In this document: positions 36,174-47,100 of the stretch, piece after piece
How positions within the stretch are numbered: position 1 is the first letter of the stretch
Layout: every line of letters starts with the position of its first letter
Source: Cycas panzhihuaensis
Taxonomy: Eukaryota > Cycadophyta
Length of the DNA stretch: 64,000 nt
Direction of reading: 5' to 3'
NCBI GenBank assembly: GCA_023213395.1
Contig: CM041465.1
Span: forward strand, 143,847,741-143,911,740
The notes under the pieces: generated by a model
Told to the model about the DNA's origin: nothing
The model's input: only the letters and a program-made list of their open reading frames with translations
Databases searched by the model: none
Translations under genes and position numbers: made by a program

Positions 36174-36706
36174 TGCCCTCCCCATTGAGATGCTCCACTC
36201 TTGAAACATCCTGATACATAGATATATGTGACCACCTCCTACTACTGGTGTCTAACTAATAGGTCCATAGAAGGTTGTCTAAAACATCTACATATAAGGA
36301 TCTATCCATCCCAAATATATCTTGATGTACCTAGAATCTCTATAACCTTGAAACCTCAAGCTTGAATATTAAGCATGCATGGGGTACTTAGCTTGTGAGG
36401 GCTTTATATAATGAGTGTATCGATGTTGAGTCTCTTAATAATGTGGGTGTTGATAAGGTCCCACTTTAGTATGTCTTTCAAATTTTGGTAAGTGACACGC
36501 TTCCTTTTCCTTGGTTATAACTAGTGGTGTAGGATGGCAAATTACTTCTGTTGTATTACTTTAATACTGGTTTCTCCCTCATCATTCTTCAATTTTTCTT
36601 CCCTTTATGGAATGGGAAGAATTCCTTATCCCACCTTTTAATTAAACTTCTCAAGAATTTGACGAGCTTCTTGTTTATCCTACTCAAGTTTTTGTATCTT
36701 TTCCCA

Positions 36707-36937
36707 TCAAGAAGCATCATATTTTAAATAAATAACAAATTCTAGCCATAAAAATAAATTACATAGACCAACTATGCTATACAACACTTTAAACCAAAGG
36801 TAAGACTCTTCTTGTAGATATAATAAGGCTAATTTAGTCATCTCTTTATTGTTCATGTAGTCATCATCAAGTGATTTTAAATATATAGATATATCATTGA
36901 CCCAGTCTTTTATAGAAAGAGTCTCATCCGCATTCAA
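36707..36937 (-). pseudogene. Gag fragment of element E
   Basis: An open frame of 76 codons beginning MNADETLSIKDWVNDISIYL. It resembles the Ty3-type Retrotrans_gag domain: W near the start, then KLALLYLQEESYLWFK, matching the family pattern K-x-A-L-x-x-x-x-x-A-x-x-W. This is the core of the capsid-like domain. The usual Gag is several times longer, and neither zinc knuckle nor protease is seen. The match is from recalled patterns. Confidence 0.55.
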
Positions 36938-37194
36938 TGTGTGAGGTATGTGCCTTTCTATAACTATGATAATATAGGTATAAGAGGAATTAGGGGGTGT
37001 CTATAGCCAATTGTCTCCTAATTTTAATAGAAAATAGATAGTAGGCTTCAAGATCAATGGTTTTATGACTAAAGTATGAACAGCTAAGAAAGTATAATAT
37101 GGAACCTTTAACTTTAAAATTTTATTTCTAAAAACATATAGATCAAAAATACATAAAATATGGATTAAAATCATGGCCTCTAAATATAATTTCA

Positions 37195-37445
37195 AAAGTT
37201 TAGATAGAATTGAATTATAATATCTAGATCACAAGTTATGACCTTTTGAAGAAATCGGTTGCTAGGGTTTCTAGGGACTACAACAATACCTACTAGTATA
37301 ATGCTAATAACATTCTACTCTAACCTCTAATTAAAATCAAATCACTTCCATTCAAAAGTAAATTAAAAAACACATAGAACTGAATGAAATTTAAGATCAT
37401 TTAAACACTTGTAAATAAAGTTATAACTCTTTGAAGTTGAGGTTG
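37195..37445 (-). other. Leader of element E with motif-1-like sequences
   Basis: On the minus strand, GGTCATAACTTGTGATC (about 37,229-37,245) and GAGTTATAACTTT (about 37,419-37,431) resemble the first half of shared leader motif 1. The TTGGAAAG half is not clear. Confidence 0.35.
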
Positions 37446-37722
37446 AAGATTTATATCCTAAAAATATGGTGATAAAAAAGTAGGTCAAAATTAAATCTGC
37501 TATCATTTCTAAAACTTTTCACTAAAGTCAACACTATGACCACTTAAAATTTATGGATGAGGCCTTTTTATCTTAAATTCTCTATTGAATATTCAAAAAT
37601 ATTTTATTTTTTTACTCCTAATAAGTAGAATTTCCACATGCCAAAAACTCTTGGAAAAAAATTGGCCCTATTTTAGCACTTGTAGCAAAATGGATCCCTA
37701 ACTCTTATATGGATTAGAAATG

Positions 37723-37734
37723 GCTCTAATACCA
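37723..37734 (-). other. Primer-binding site of element E
   Basis: gctctaatacca, reverse complement of TGGTATTAGAGC, one change from the initiator tRNA-Met complement, two bases from the LTR. Confidence 0.85.
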
Positions 37735-37736
37735 CT

Positions 37737-37959
37737 TATTACATGGTTAATCATGTAACCAATTAATATAAAGAAGTATGAAGAGAATGGAAAAAATTAG
37801 ATAAATAAGAAAGAAGGGTTCTGAAGAATATTATATCACATCATCATCATCATTCTCACAATAGAGTGGGGTATATATAATATTCACACCCTCGTTATTA
37901 TATTCCTACCTTTACATCAACCAATCCCATTAATCCTTATATGGTGGAGGGTCATAACA
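37737..37959 (-). repeat. 5' LTR of element E
   Basis: 223 bp, aligned with 35,952-36,173. Confidence 0.8.
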
Positions 37960-38156
37960 TAGAGAAATGTTAGTCCTCCCTCTTTAGTATGAGAATAGAC
38001 CCTAACTCTAAAATAGACTAAAAGAGATAAACAACATATATTCTAAATGTAGTCAATCATGTAATTTTGATTATATATACAAGTAGTAAATAATCAAACA
38101 TAGCAAATAAAATATAACCCTATGGATTCAAAAACTAGTAATAGGTACAAACTTCT
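37960..38156 (-). repeat. T1 upstream LTR, piece 2
   Basis: Short piece between E and F. It aligns with T2 at about 55,750-55,930 (gttagtcctcc / gactcctaac region and the end acaaacttc / ataaatctcc). Confidence 0.55.
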
Positions 38157-38460
38157 TATTAGTTATAATATCCATCTATGTTATTATAAAGTGTGCATGC
38201 CACATTAGAACGCGGTGGGACCACCAACAGTTGACATAAACTAACTTAGTCATTAGGTATATATTATTTTATAATTTATTTTAAACAATATTTTTAATAC
38301 CAAAGTCAGTTAATGGCATGCTTGCCCAATGTCTCAACTATTTATATAGGCTCTTATGGCCTAATGGTATTCCTTAACAATGTCAGCTTTATATGGATTT
38401 TGTTTATTATTCATAATATATACCTTATAGTCTCTATTTTTCTCTGCCCTCATGCTATCA
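38157..38460 (+). repeat. 5' LTR of element F
   Basis: 304 bp, from TATTAGTTATAATATCCATC to catgctatca. Shares ttattataaagtgtgcat, tattattttataatttatttt and ggcctaatggtattccttaa with the partner. Confidence 0.85.
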
Positions 38461-38461
38461 A

Positions 38462-38476
38462 TTGGGATCAGAGTGC
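38462..38476 (+). other. Primer-binding site of element F (degenerate)
   Basis: ttgggatcagagtgc, close to TTGGTATCAGAGC, one base after the LTR. Confidence 0.7.
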
Positions 38477-39469
38477 TTTGTTCACTTATAGAGACCATAA
38501 AGGAACTACAAAGTGCAATGTAGTATGCCATATATACTAGCATCGCCATATATTTAATATTATATAATGCATTTTTTATTTTATCTCCATGCACAACTTG
38601 CGTGTATATATACATGGCCTATGTTCCATATTTAAGCTCTCAACTCATGGTTCTTTGCAAAAAGTTTAATCGTGTGTAGGCTAGCATTGACATAGAAGAG
38701 ATTTCATACAAATTGTGAGAGATTTCTATTGAAATTTATTTGATTTTATTTAGTTTTTTAGGTTTAATAAGGAGACCCTACTTCAATAGAGTCTAATTCT
38801 TCAATAGATGATCAAAACTACATCATATGACTATTCATTTTAATCCTCTCTAAGTCTACTACATTATGGAGAAGATAGTTTGTCATTTCATCGCCTCATT
38901 AAAGAGAAATCTCACTATGAAGCGCTATTACCCTTGTGGTTTTATAAAAACTTGCCATCTATCCACCTTTATTTCAATATTATTTCATATTTTTCATTAT
39001 TTTTCTCAAATTTTCTTTATAAACTTGGGTGCCCATCCTCTATTGAACCAATCGATTGATCCTGGTGTTATTTTGTCTTTCCTTTCGATTGATTTAATTG
39101 ATCAAATATCCTCTATGAGTCGTAAAAAGTCTACACAAGTTTTATTTACATTAAAAATTCAATTTTCTTTTATATTTTTTACATTGTTTAAATTTAATTT
39201 AATTAGATTTAATAATATTTGGGGTTTAGCCCCCTTCTTTCATCAGCCAATGGTCACCTTGTAGCCTCATATAACCTTGTTTTATTAGAAAAGGGACAGA
39301 TCTCAAACCTAATTAAGTTATATTTCAATTTTTTGGATTTTAAGAAATTAAGCCAAATTTAATAATTTTTAAAATTCAGAGCCCCCTTCATAGCCTAGTG
39401 GATGGTCACATACAGTAAACAAGTGACAAGGGACCATCATGTTAAGGGGCTTAAGGACCCTTCCTTTTG

Positions 39470-39575
39470 TTTTTTAGCCATAATGAGGTGTCCGTACTGT
39501 TTTCTTAATATCTTTAAAACTATGAGTCTATTTTTAAACAGTTTAAATCATTGGAAAGCTAACTCAAAGCTCTAT
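39470..39575 (+). other. Shared leader motif 1 in element F
   Basis: gtccgtactgttttc and, about 55 bases on, TTGGAAAGCTAACTCA (39,551-39,566), identical to the 16-mer in element I. The open frame at 38,866-39,264 upstream of it does not resemble a protein. Confidence 0.6.
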
Positions 39576-39977
39576 ATTTTAGAATTAGTTTAGCATTAAT
39601 TTAAAGTTGTTTTATCGGTCTTTAAACTACTATATTTAACTTATCTAATTAGTCTTTATTTAAGCATTTCTCATTATTTTTAAAGAAATTTCTTAAATTT
39701 ATTCAAGGATGTTGATGATATATTACTATACTAACTATTAATAGTAGATTTTAGTCCATTATTTAAACTTATTTATATATATATATTAATTTATTTAGTG
39801 TAGATTTACTTTTAAAAGAGAAGCAAATGATTTGGGTTAATTTCTTATAAACAAGAGTATTCTAAACACTATTACCATTTCAATTTATTTTATTTAGTAC
39901 TATCGACTTATTTACATTTCATTTGAGTTGGTTTCATTTTATTTCATTATAAATATTTTAAGTTTTTTCAATTATTA

Positions 39978-40455
39978 GTAAAAGGAACCATTACTTGTAA
40001 GGAAGACCACATTTAAGATGAAATTTTTTACATTAACAAGATAGCTCCCAAATAAACCACTCGTATTTTCTAGCCTTGCAAGGGAAATGATTAAGAACCC
40101 TAAAGTTACCACCCCACAAACGTCTTTGGTGAACTCTAAGTTATTGAAGAAATCATTGGTTATCAAATGTATTTAATGGTAGGATAAGGTGGAGAACCTT
40201 TTTCCTTTTAAAGTTTGAAGACCAAGCTAGAACCAGAGGGGGTAAGTGCCTTAGTTGGTCAAGCTCTTAACACTAGATCTGTCACTAGGCATAAGACCAG
40301 TGTAAGTAGACCAATAAATTAGAGGGGTATTTGACCTTCTTTATAGCATGTGTACTAATGTATATTGAGGCTTGAGCTCATGTACTAGTATATTAGGTCC
40401 TTGGCTTGCCACTTGTAGGCAAGTGCCATTAGATAGGATAGTAACCAAGAGCTTT
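39978..40455 (+). other. Shared leader block 2 of element F
   Basis: Aligns with A 14,741-15,250 and G 44,671-45,145. Contains cttgcaaggg, aaagttaccacc, GTAAGT (40,242-40,247), tagatctgtcactagg, catgtactagtatatt and gtaggcaagtgcc. It ends about 110 bases before the gag ATG. Confidence 0.65.
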
Positions 40456-40563
40456 CCTTAGAAACCCTAAGATGTTGAACTCTAGATTAAAAACCCCTTT
40501 GGTGGATAGGACATAAATAAATTTAAAATTTTTTAGGGGTTACTAAAACATAGTTGAATTACA

Positions 40564-41420
40564 ATGGCACCAACACTTGGAAACATGATTATTCCAAAAT
40601 TTAATAGAACAAATTTCCTTAATTGGAGTAAGAAGATGAAACTTATTTTCATAGTCAAAGATATGTGGGAATTTATTAAGGAAGGATTTGATGAACTTAG
40701 AGAAAATATGACCTTGAATGATAAAATAGTTTATAGAGAATGTGTTAAGGATAATTAAGCCTTAGCACTTATTTTATGTGCTCTAGAAGACCGTATATTT
40801 CCTAGAGTGAGTGAATACACTACATCAAAGGAAGCTTAAGACACATTAAAGCCGATTTATAAAGGAGCTATCTCAACCAATCATCAATCCCTTAGAAGTA
40901 AGTTTAAAAATTTAAAGATGTTACCAAGAGAGAGTGTTAATAAATTCATTACTAAGGTCCAAGACCTAGTCAACCAAATAAGATCCCTTGGAGAAGTATT
41001 AGCTGAGCAAAGAGTTATGGAAAGAATATTAAGATATATTAGAAAAGCTAAGTAATTTGAAATGGTAGCTATAAGTATTGAAGTTTCAAGGACTTAAGTT
41101 CCCTCAAGATTAAGCAATTGAGTGCCATGCTTCTTACCATAGAAGAGAAGAAAGGAGGACAAGAAACTTTAGAACATGCCTTTGCCACAAAGGTAAGGAT
41201 TAGGCAAAATAATCAAGGAAAAAGTTCTAAGGGGAGGGAAAGAGGTAGATCAACCTCTATAGGTGGACAAACCTCTAGAAGTAAAAGCAATATCCAAGGG
41301 AGTAGAGCACCTATTTAATGCTTATATTACCATAAGATTAGACATATAGAGGATTATTGTTTTACCAAGAATATAAACCAACAAAGAGGGAGTGCAAATA
41401 CTATAACTGAAAGTAGAGAA
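40564..41420 (+). pseudogene. Gag of element F
   Basis: Begins MAPTLGNMIIPKFNRTNFLN at the ATG 40,564, 110 bases after the conserved leader. Copia Gag features follow: FLNWSKKMKL, ALALILCALED, LRSKFKNLKMLPRESVN and VMERILRYI. A relic zinc knuckle is at 41,319-41,360 (C-L-Y-Y-H-K-I-R-H-I-E-D-Y-C), where only the second Cys is lost. Stops at 40,756, 40,837 and others stand at Gln, Trp and similar positions. It runs on into protease. Confidence 0.85.
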
Positions 41421-41469
41421 AATGATAAACTCTTCTTATCAAGTCTTATGACCAATGAAGAAGTAGATA

Positions 41470-41710
41470 GCTAGTATATAGATTTAGGATGCTCAACTCA
41501 TATGACATATAAGGAGGAAATTTTTAAAGTTATCAATAGAACTAAAAATGGGAAGATTATGTTTAGGTACAACACTTCATATGAGTCAAGTGGCAGAGGT
41601 AATATTACCATCACTGTGAAATTAAGTCAAACTCAAAACATTAATGATATACTTCATGTACCTTCCTTGAAGAAAAATGTACTTTCGATAGGACAGATGA
41701 TAGAATAAGA
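41470..41710 (+). pseudogene. Protease of element F
   Basis: Active-site region YIDLGCSTHMT: catalytic Asp kept (GAT 41,481-41,483), Ser of DSG changed to Leu, the Trp before it is TAG. It ends KKNVLSIGQMIE, parallel to element A. Confidence 0.85.
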
Positions 41711-42740
41711 TTATAAGGTCACTTTGATAATGATGAATATATAATTAATGATAAAAGGATGAACAAAGCCATTGTAGCCAATGGACAAATGACTAGTGAT
41801 CGACTATTTAAGCTAGTCATTCCTAGTATAGATAACTATGCATTGAAAGCCTCTATTAAGGCTAGAAGTAACACTTAGCATAAATAATTTGGCCATCTAA
41901 GCTATAGTATCTTGGCCTTAATGAAAAGAATAGAGATGGTTGAAGGTTTGCCTACCATTAAAGGAAATAAAGAAATATATGAAGGATGTTTACTTGGAAA
42001 GCAACATAGAGAGAACTTTCTAAATAATAGCTATAGAGCACAAGGTCCCCTCCAATTAGTATACACAGATTTATGTGGTCCTATGGATGTACTCTCACTT
42101 GAAGGAGATAAATATTTCATGACATTCATTGATTACTTTACAAGACAAACTTGGGTATATTTTCTAAAGTTCAAATCAAATGCCTATCAATGTTTTGTTG
42201 ACTTCAAATCTTTTGTAGAGAAGCAAAGTAGACATCAAATTCTCTTCCTTAGATCAAACAATCAAGGAGAATTCACCTCAAATAAATTCAAAGATTTTTA
42301 TATTCATAATAGCTTAAGGAGGCAATGCACTAATCCATATACTCCATAATAGTATGGAGTAGCTGAAAGGAAGAATAGAATCATTGTTGAGATGGCAAGG
42401 TGTATGCTTAAGGACAAACAACTTTGGTGTGAATTTTGGAAAAAAGTTATACACATAACCATATATCTATTAAATAGTTGTACCACTAAGGTACTAAGGT
42501 GGGTTACACTTAAAGAGGCTTGGAAAAGACATAAGCCTAGTATTCACCACTTAAAAATCTTTGGTTGCCTAAAATTTACTCATATACTTGAGTAAAAGAG
42601 AAAGAAACTAGATGATAAATCGACCAAATGTATATTTATAGAATATTGCAATACATCTAGATCCTATAAGATATTTGATCCTAAAGAAAAGAAGATCATT
42701 ATGAGTAGAGATGTTATCTTTAAAGAAGACGATTAGATGT
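41711..42740 (+). pseudogene. Integrase of element F
   Basis: HHCC region partly lost (the Trp and Gln of the WHxQFGHL motif are stops, CEGC is YEGC). The core is open for 145 codons (41,912-42,349): VYTDLCGPMD with the first Asp, FIDYFTRQTWVYFLK, then LRSNNQGEF with Asn for the second Asp. After TP** (Gln-Gln to TAA TAG) comes GVAERKNR with the catalytic Glu. The end reads IIMSRDVIFKEDD, followed by a local duplication (gatgttatcttta at 42,711 and gatgttatcctta at 42,737). Confidence 0.88.
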
Positions 42741-42931
42741 TATCCTTAAAGAAGACGATTATTATAAGGCAGAAATTTAGAAGGACAAAGGAAAGAATAT
42801 CATCGTAGAATTTGATTCACATCCCATATCAATAAATATACCTTCAAATATGCCAATATTACATGAATTAGGTTCTAATAAAGTTGAATCTTCCATGTCT
42901 AATTAAAATATTCTAAAGTAGGTACAAAGAC
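42741..42931 (+). pseudogene. F pol linker between integrase and RT, left of G
   Basis: Variable linker, decayed. The reading continues right of G at 50,296. Confidence 0.5.
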
Positions 42932-43309
42932 TGTTAAAACATTCTAATATCTCCTTCATTTCTTTACACCTTTATATGATAATATTGTACAAAAGGACCC
43001 TTTTATATAATTAAATCACATTGGATAGTGAGGACGGCTCCACCTCTTATACCGTTAAGTTAGCCTATCCCAATACATTATAATCTTAGTAGATGGTTAT
43101 AAATATTATCTTGTACCTTTGTACTTCATATTAGATTTTGATTAATGTGAAAGCTCTACCCGAGAGAGAGCCTACAGTGTGGCAAATTCACTCTTATAAT
43201 TGAAAGACTATTTGTCTTAAATATTTGTTTGATTTAATTATTAATTATTAATATTTTAATTATTATACTAAATTCAAGGTACATGTATTTAGATCTTGTT
43301 GTTCTCACA
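42932..43309 (+). repeat. 5' LTR of element G
   Basis: 378 bp, TGTTAAAACATTC to gttctcaca (TG...CA). Contains tataaata at 43,090 region, conserved in the partner (a possible TATA box). Confidence 0.95.
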
Positions 43310-43321
43310 TGGTATCAGAGC
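43310..43321 (+). other. Primer-binding site of element G
   Basis: TGGTATCAGAGC, exact initiator tRNA-Met complement, directly after the LTR. Confidence 0.95.
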
Positions 43322-44229
43322 TAGAGCGTACCTAATTTTAGAGTATTTTAGTGATTTAAAGCTCATTTTACTCTATTTTCTTCATGTTTTATGGTAAATA
43401 TAAGGTTTTATGTAGTGTTGGATCTCATACATATCTAGTTGTGAGAGATATCAACCTCCCACATTAGATTTTGAAGCTTGTTTATATTCATCTAGGGTTT
43501 TACTCAGTTTTGTTGAAGAAAACATGTGAAAAATCATATTTTTTACTTGTTAAAACTATATTTCTAATGATCCTTGCTTGCTAGAGTATTACTAGGGTTT
43601 GTAGTAGCCCTACATCCATTTCTCATACTTGACAGAAGAGTTTTCTAGAGTTTTTTGGCTGTTTTTTACTCTATTCTTCATTGTAGGGCCTACAAAAGAT
43701 TTGTGACTTTAGTAGCTTTTTACAACCTCTATAGAGCATCTTTTTTAGTCCCATCTATTCTATTAGCTCCATCTAAGTTGTATGCCCCTCCCCCTAAAAT
43801 TTCATGACATTTGGTAATCATTTGGGATGCCTTCAAGCTCGTTGATCCTCTATGGGGCTCGTGCACCTCACATACATGCAGTGCGGCCTCTAAACATTGA
43901 AAATTTTGATATTTTTTATCATATGATTCATCACTTTAGTGGAATGATATTAAATATAATTTAAAATCCATTTATATCCACTTTATCCCCTCTATTTAAT
44001 CACATTAAGGCTATAGATGACCTTTCTTCTTTGACTAAAGGGCAGAATTCAAGCCTAAATAAACTAGATTTAATCCTTTTTATTGTGCAAAATCTATAAA
44101 CTCCTTTGGATAACTTTTCATATTCATTAGGCCCTTAGTACCATTAACAAGTAGTCATGTGGGGCTTACAAGTGATCGGGTGTCAATCTGAAGGGAGCTT
44201 AACCTAGTTTTTCATTTAATTTTTGGGCA

Positions 44230-44330
44230 TAAAAAGGTACTTGTACTGTTTCTATGATATCTCCTTAACTGTGCATCCATCTTTTAAACTATCTAAAGCA
44301 GTAAAAATCTAATTCAGAGCTTTATAGCTT
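44230..44330 (+). other. Shared leader motif 1 in element G
   Basis: aaaaaggtacttgtactgttt, then atctccttaactg, then agtaaaaatctaattca (44,300-44,316), which corresponds to TTGGAAAGCTAACTCA with several changes. Confidence 0.5.
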
Positions 44331-44670
44331 AGAATCAAATTGAGCTAGATTTAGAGCTGATTTAAAGGAGATATTAGTTGCTTAATTTAACCCTTATATT
44401 TGAGTTATTTGAGCCTTACCTTTCAAGATTTGAAGCTATTTTTCAATTTTCTTGAGGTTCTTTTGCTAGATTAGGCTATGTCTTATCATTTTTAGCTATT
44501 CAATTCTTATTTTTAAGGCTAATAAGTACTTGGTGATGTCTCATATGTAGGTGTTTCTCTTAGAAGGTTAAAGAAGTTAACTCTTAAAGCTTGGCCTATT
44601 AAGAGCATTCTAAACCTACCCTTGTTATTTCAATTTACTTTCTTTCCTTTTTATTTCATTTATTACTTTA

Positions 44671-45145
44671 AAAAGAACCTATTGTGTGTAAGAAACTCAC
44701 TTGAAAAATTAAATTTTCACATTGAAAAAGATAATTCATGAATTAAACTCATATTTTTAGCCTTGCAAGGAGAATAGTTAGGACGCCTGAAATTACCATC
44801 TTGCACACACCCTTGGCCTACTCATATTGGATGAGGAACATCATTGGATATAAGATGTAATAGGTGGTAGGCTAAAGAGAAGACCCTATCTTTTGAAGTT
44901 TAGAGCCCAGGCTAGACCCAGGGGGGTGAGTGCCTTGGTTAATAAGTTCTCACCATTAGATCTGTCATTTGACAGAAGACTAGCACATGTGAGAAAACAA
45001 ATTAGGGGGGTCTTGGGACCTTCTTAGTAGCTCATGTACTAAGGTATATCAAGCCCTTGAGCTCATGTACTGGTATATCAGGTCCCTAGTTTACCACTTG
45101 TGGGTAGGCACAATTAGACATGATAGTGACTAAGAGCTTTCCTGA
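44671..45145 (+). other. Shared leader block 2 of element G
   Basis: Aligns with A 14,741-15,250 and F 39,978-40,455 although G's proteins are from another family. Contains ccttgcaagg, gaaattaccat, GTGAGT (44,926-44,931) in gtgagtgccttggtt, tagatctgtca, catgtactggtatat and tgtgggtaggc. It ends about 100 bases before gag. Confidence 0.65.
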
Positions 45146-45246
45146 AGACCCTTTGCATTAAAATCCTAGATTAGAAGCCACTTAGGTAGATTAGTACCTC
45201 ATTATATAAAAACTTTAAAAGCATCAAACACAAAAACCTTTCAAGC

Positions 45247-46250
45247 ATGGAATTACAAATGCTTCTTTCCAATAACATCAAACTCAATGGCATTAATAAC
45301 TTTATACCATGGAAAAAATAAGTCAAAAACTTGCTTATCATGAATGAATATTGGGCCTATGTCAACGGGGACATACCCATGCCTAAACCCACTCAAGATC
45401 CTAATGATTCCACTAAAATTGTTCTACCTGATCATGTAGCCTTAGTAAACTTCAAAGCTAAGGATAACATTATCTTATCTTTCCTCCACTTAGCAGTTGA
45501 AGACTAAGTGGATCAAAACATTGAAATAGCATAATGCTTGAATAAAGCTTGGACCATACTTTATTCCCTCTATGAGAGGAAGGATGAATTTAGGTCCCTT
45601 GCCCTTAAGGCTCACCTATTTGATATTCCTTTTTCTAGAAACATTACAAATCATTTGACTGAAGTCAAAACTATTAGAAACCAATTGATTATCCTTAGTG
45701 AGCATCCTTCTAACCATAATCTAATCTCAAGCATTATAAATATCTTACCCATTGAATACAACTTATTTGTCTCCAAGTTATATGACAATTATTCCAAGAT
45801 AAACTTTATAACTTTTGAGAGGTTCTTGCTTTAAGAGGAAAATATTCTCAATTGACGAGGGGTGACATCAACATCTAACTCAACTCCTACCTTTACAGCC
45901 CAAAACTTAGAAAAGGGCAAGATTGTTAATAGCGAGGCCCAATAGCTTAGTTAGCAACAAGACATAGATCAACTCTTAGACTCTCTCTCTATAACACAAA
46001 AGTCACATCAATAGCTAACTCAGTAGCATCTCATTAGCACCTCCTCCTCCTCATATCCAAATCAATAGCCTTAACAATTACAATATCAACCACAAGGATA
46101 GTCTTAAAAGAACCAGTAGGACAAACAAAATGTAACCTAACTCTACTATGGAAATTTTGGATAGCTAGCTATTAAATGTAGGAGAAGATAGGCTGATTTA
46201 TAACTCTTAAAAAAGTAAGTGAGCTAAGCATATAGGCTAGTTTATCAATA
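45247..46250 (+). pseudogene. Gag of element G
   Basis: Starts MELQMLLSNNIKLNGINNF at ATG 45,247. UBN2-type copia Gag: NNFIPWKK, LNKAWTILYSLYERKDEF, LKAHLFDIPFSRNITNHLTE, IINILPIEYNLF. The part 45,538-45,834 is open for 98 codons. A zinc-knuckle relic, LYYGNFG*LAIKC, lies at about 46,142-46,180. Most stops are at Gln or Trp codons. Confidence 0.85.
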
Positions 46251-46530
46251 AACACTCCCTATTTATCAACAAGAAGTACCCACATACCATCAAGGAGGCC
46301 CTAGTTATAATCAACAAAGATAAGGAGCTTCTTATCAATAAGGATGACCATGCCCTCCTCAAGAAGCCCCTTTTCCACAACAAGGAGGCCCTTATTATCA
46401 ATATGGTGGTCATATTCAGCAATAAGGAGGTCCTTTCTACCCATAAGAGGGGCCACCATATCAACCTCAAAGCTATTTCTATCAACAGAATTAGAATCAA
46501 AGGCCCACACAAGGACAAAGACTTTAAAAT
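46251..46530 (+). pseudogene. Gln/Gly/Pro/Tyr-rich Gag linker of element G
   Basis: The frame with Gln-to-stop changes reads QQEVPTYHQGGPSYNQQ and QQGGPYYQYGGHIQQ, then FYP*EGPPYQPQSYFYQQ: a low-complexity region between zinc knuckle and protease. The repeated DNA phrase caacaaggaggccc gives the long shadow frames on the minus strand, which are not genes. Confidence 0.65.
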
Positions 46531-46659
46531 AGGCAATAGTTCTTAAATAGGAATCAAAGGAACCAATAATATAATTAACAACAAGGTGGAAATATGAGAG
46601 ATGGTTAAGACTCCTAATCCCATAACCTATTTTTTGTAGTATTGTCCTTTTAACTTGAT

Positions 46660-47100
46660 GAGACCATATGGCTTCTTGATCCTGGTGTAATAAGACACAT
46701 GACAGGTTCTGAAAAAATGTTGGAAGAAACCCAACCTATCAATATGCAAATGGTCATATTTGAGGATAACTTGACTTACAATATGACTAAAATTATTAAG
46801 GCATCTATCACATTCAAGGACTTTAATACTAGACACCATATTAGTAATGCGTTCCTTGTACCCGATATGAAGATGAACATGCTCTCCATCATCCAAATGG
46901 ATAAGTAGAACTTAGATGTCCTCCTTAGCTAGGGAATTTATAGAATTATAAATCATGCTACAGGTAAACTTGTGGTCATAGGACATGAAGATGGTGGCTT
47001 ATATAGGCTAGATATGTCCCTCTTACCACTACTTTTCAACATGAATCCTACTCAATGGCCAACACAACTCGATGTAATAAAGGGAAGGATGTGATTAAGG
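46660..47100 (+). pseudogene. Protease of element G
   Basis: Active site WLLDPGVIRHMTG (family W-x-x-D-S-G): Asp kept at 46,678-46,680, Ser replaced by Pro. Followed by NAFLVPDMKMNMLSIIQM, the usual end of the domain. Confidence 0.85.

Larger units (their letters stand above)
35952..37959 (-). mobile_element. Element E: 2-kb gag-only LTR element (TR-GAG-like), minus strand
   Basis: LTRs 35,952-36,173 and 37,737-37,959 (about 222 bp each) share agtatgaagagaatgg, gaagaatat, acaatagagtggg and gtggagggtcataaca. The minus-strand primer-binding site adjoins the right LTR and a polypurine tract (GGGGAGGG) adjoins the left LTR. The only protein-like frame is a Gag fragment. Flanks TAAAA and TAGAG differ by two G-to-A changes, so a decayed 5-bp duplication is plausible. 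Comparison with T2 at about 55,750 shows the sequence on both sides was continuous before insertion. Size and content fit terminal-repeat elements that encode only Gag. Confidence 0.75.

Noticed and set aside
38866-39264. 132-codon plus-strand open frame
   Set aside because: Lies in the F leader, Phe/Leu/Ile-rich from T-rich DNA, no homologue pattern; A and G have no counterpart.
46237-46536. Minus-strand open frames of 99 and 69 codons
   Set aside because: Shadows created by the repetitive Gln/Gly/Pro-rich gag linker of G on the plus strand.
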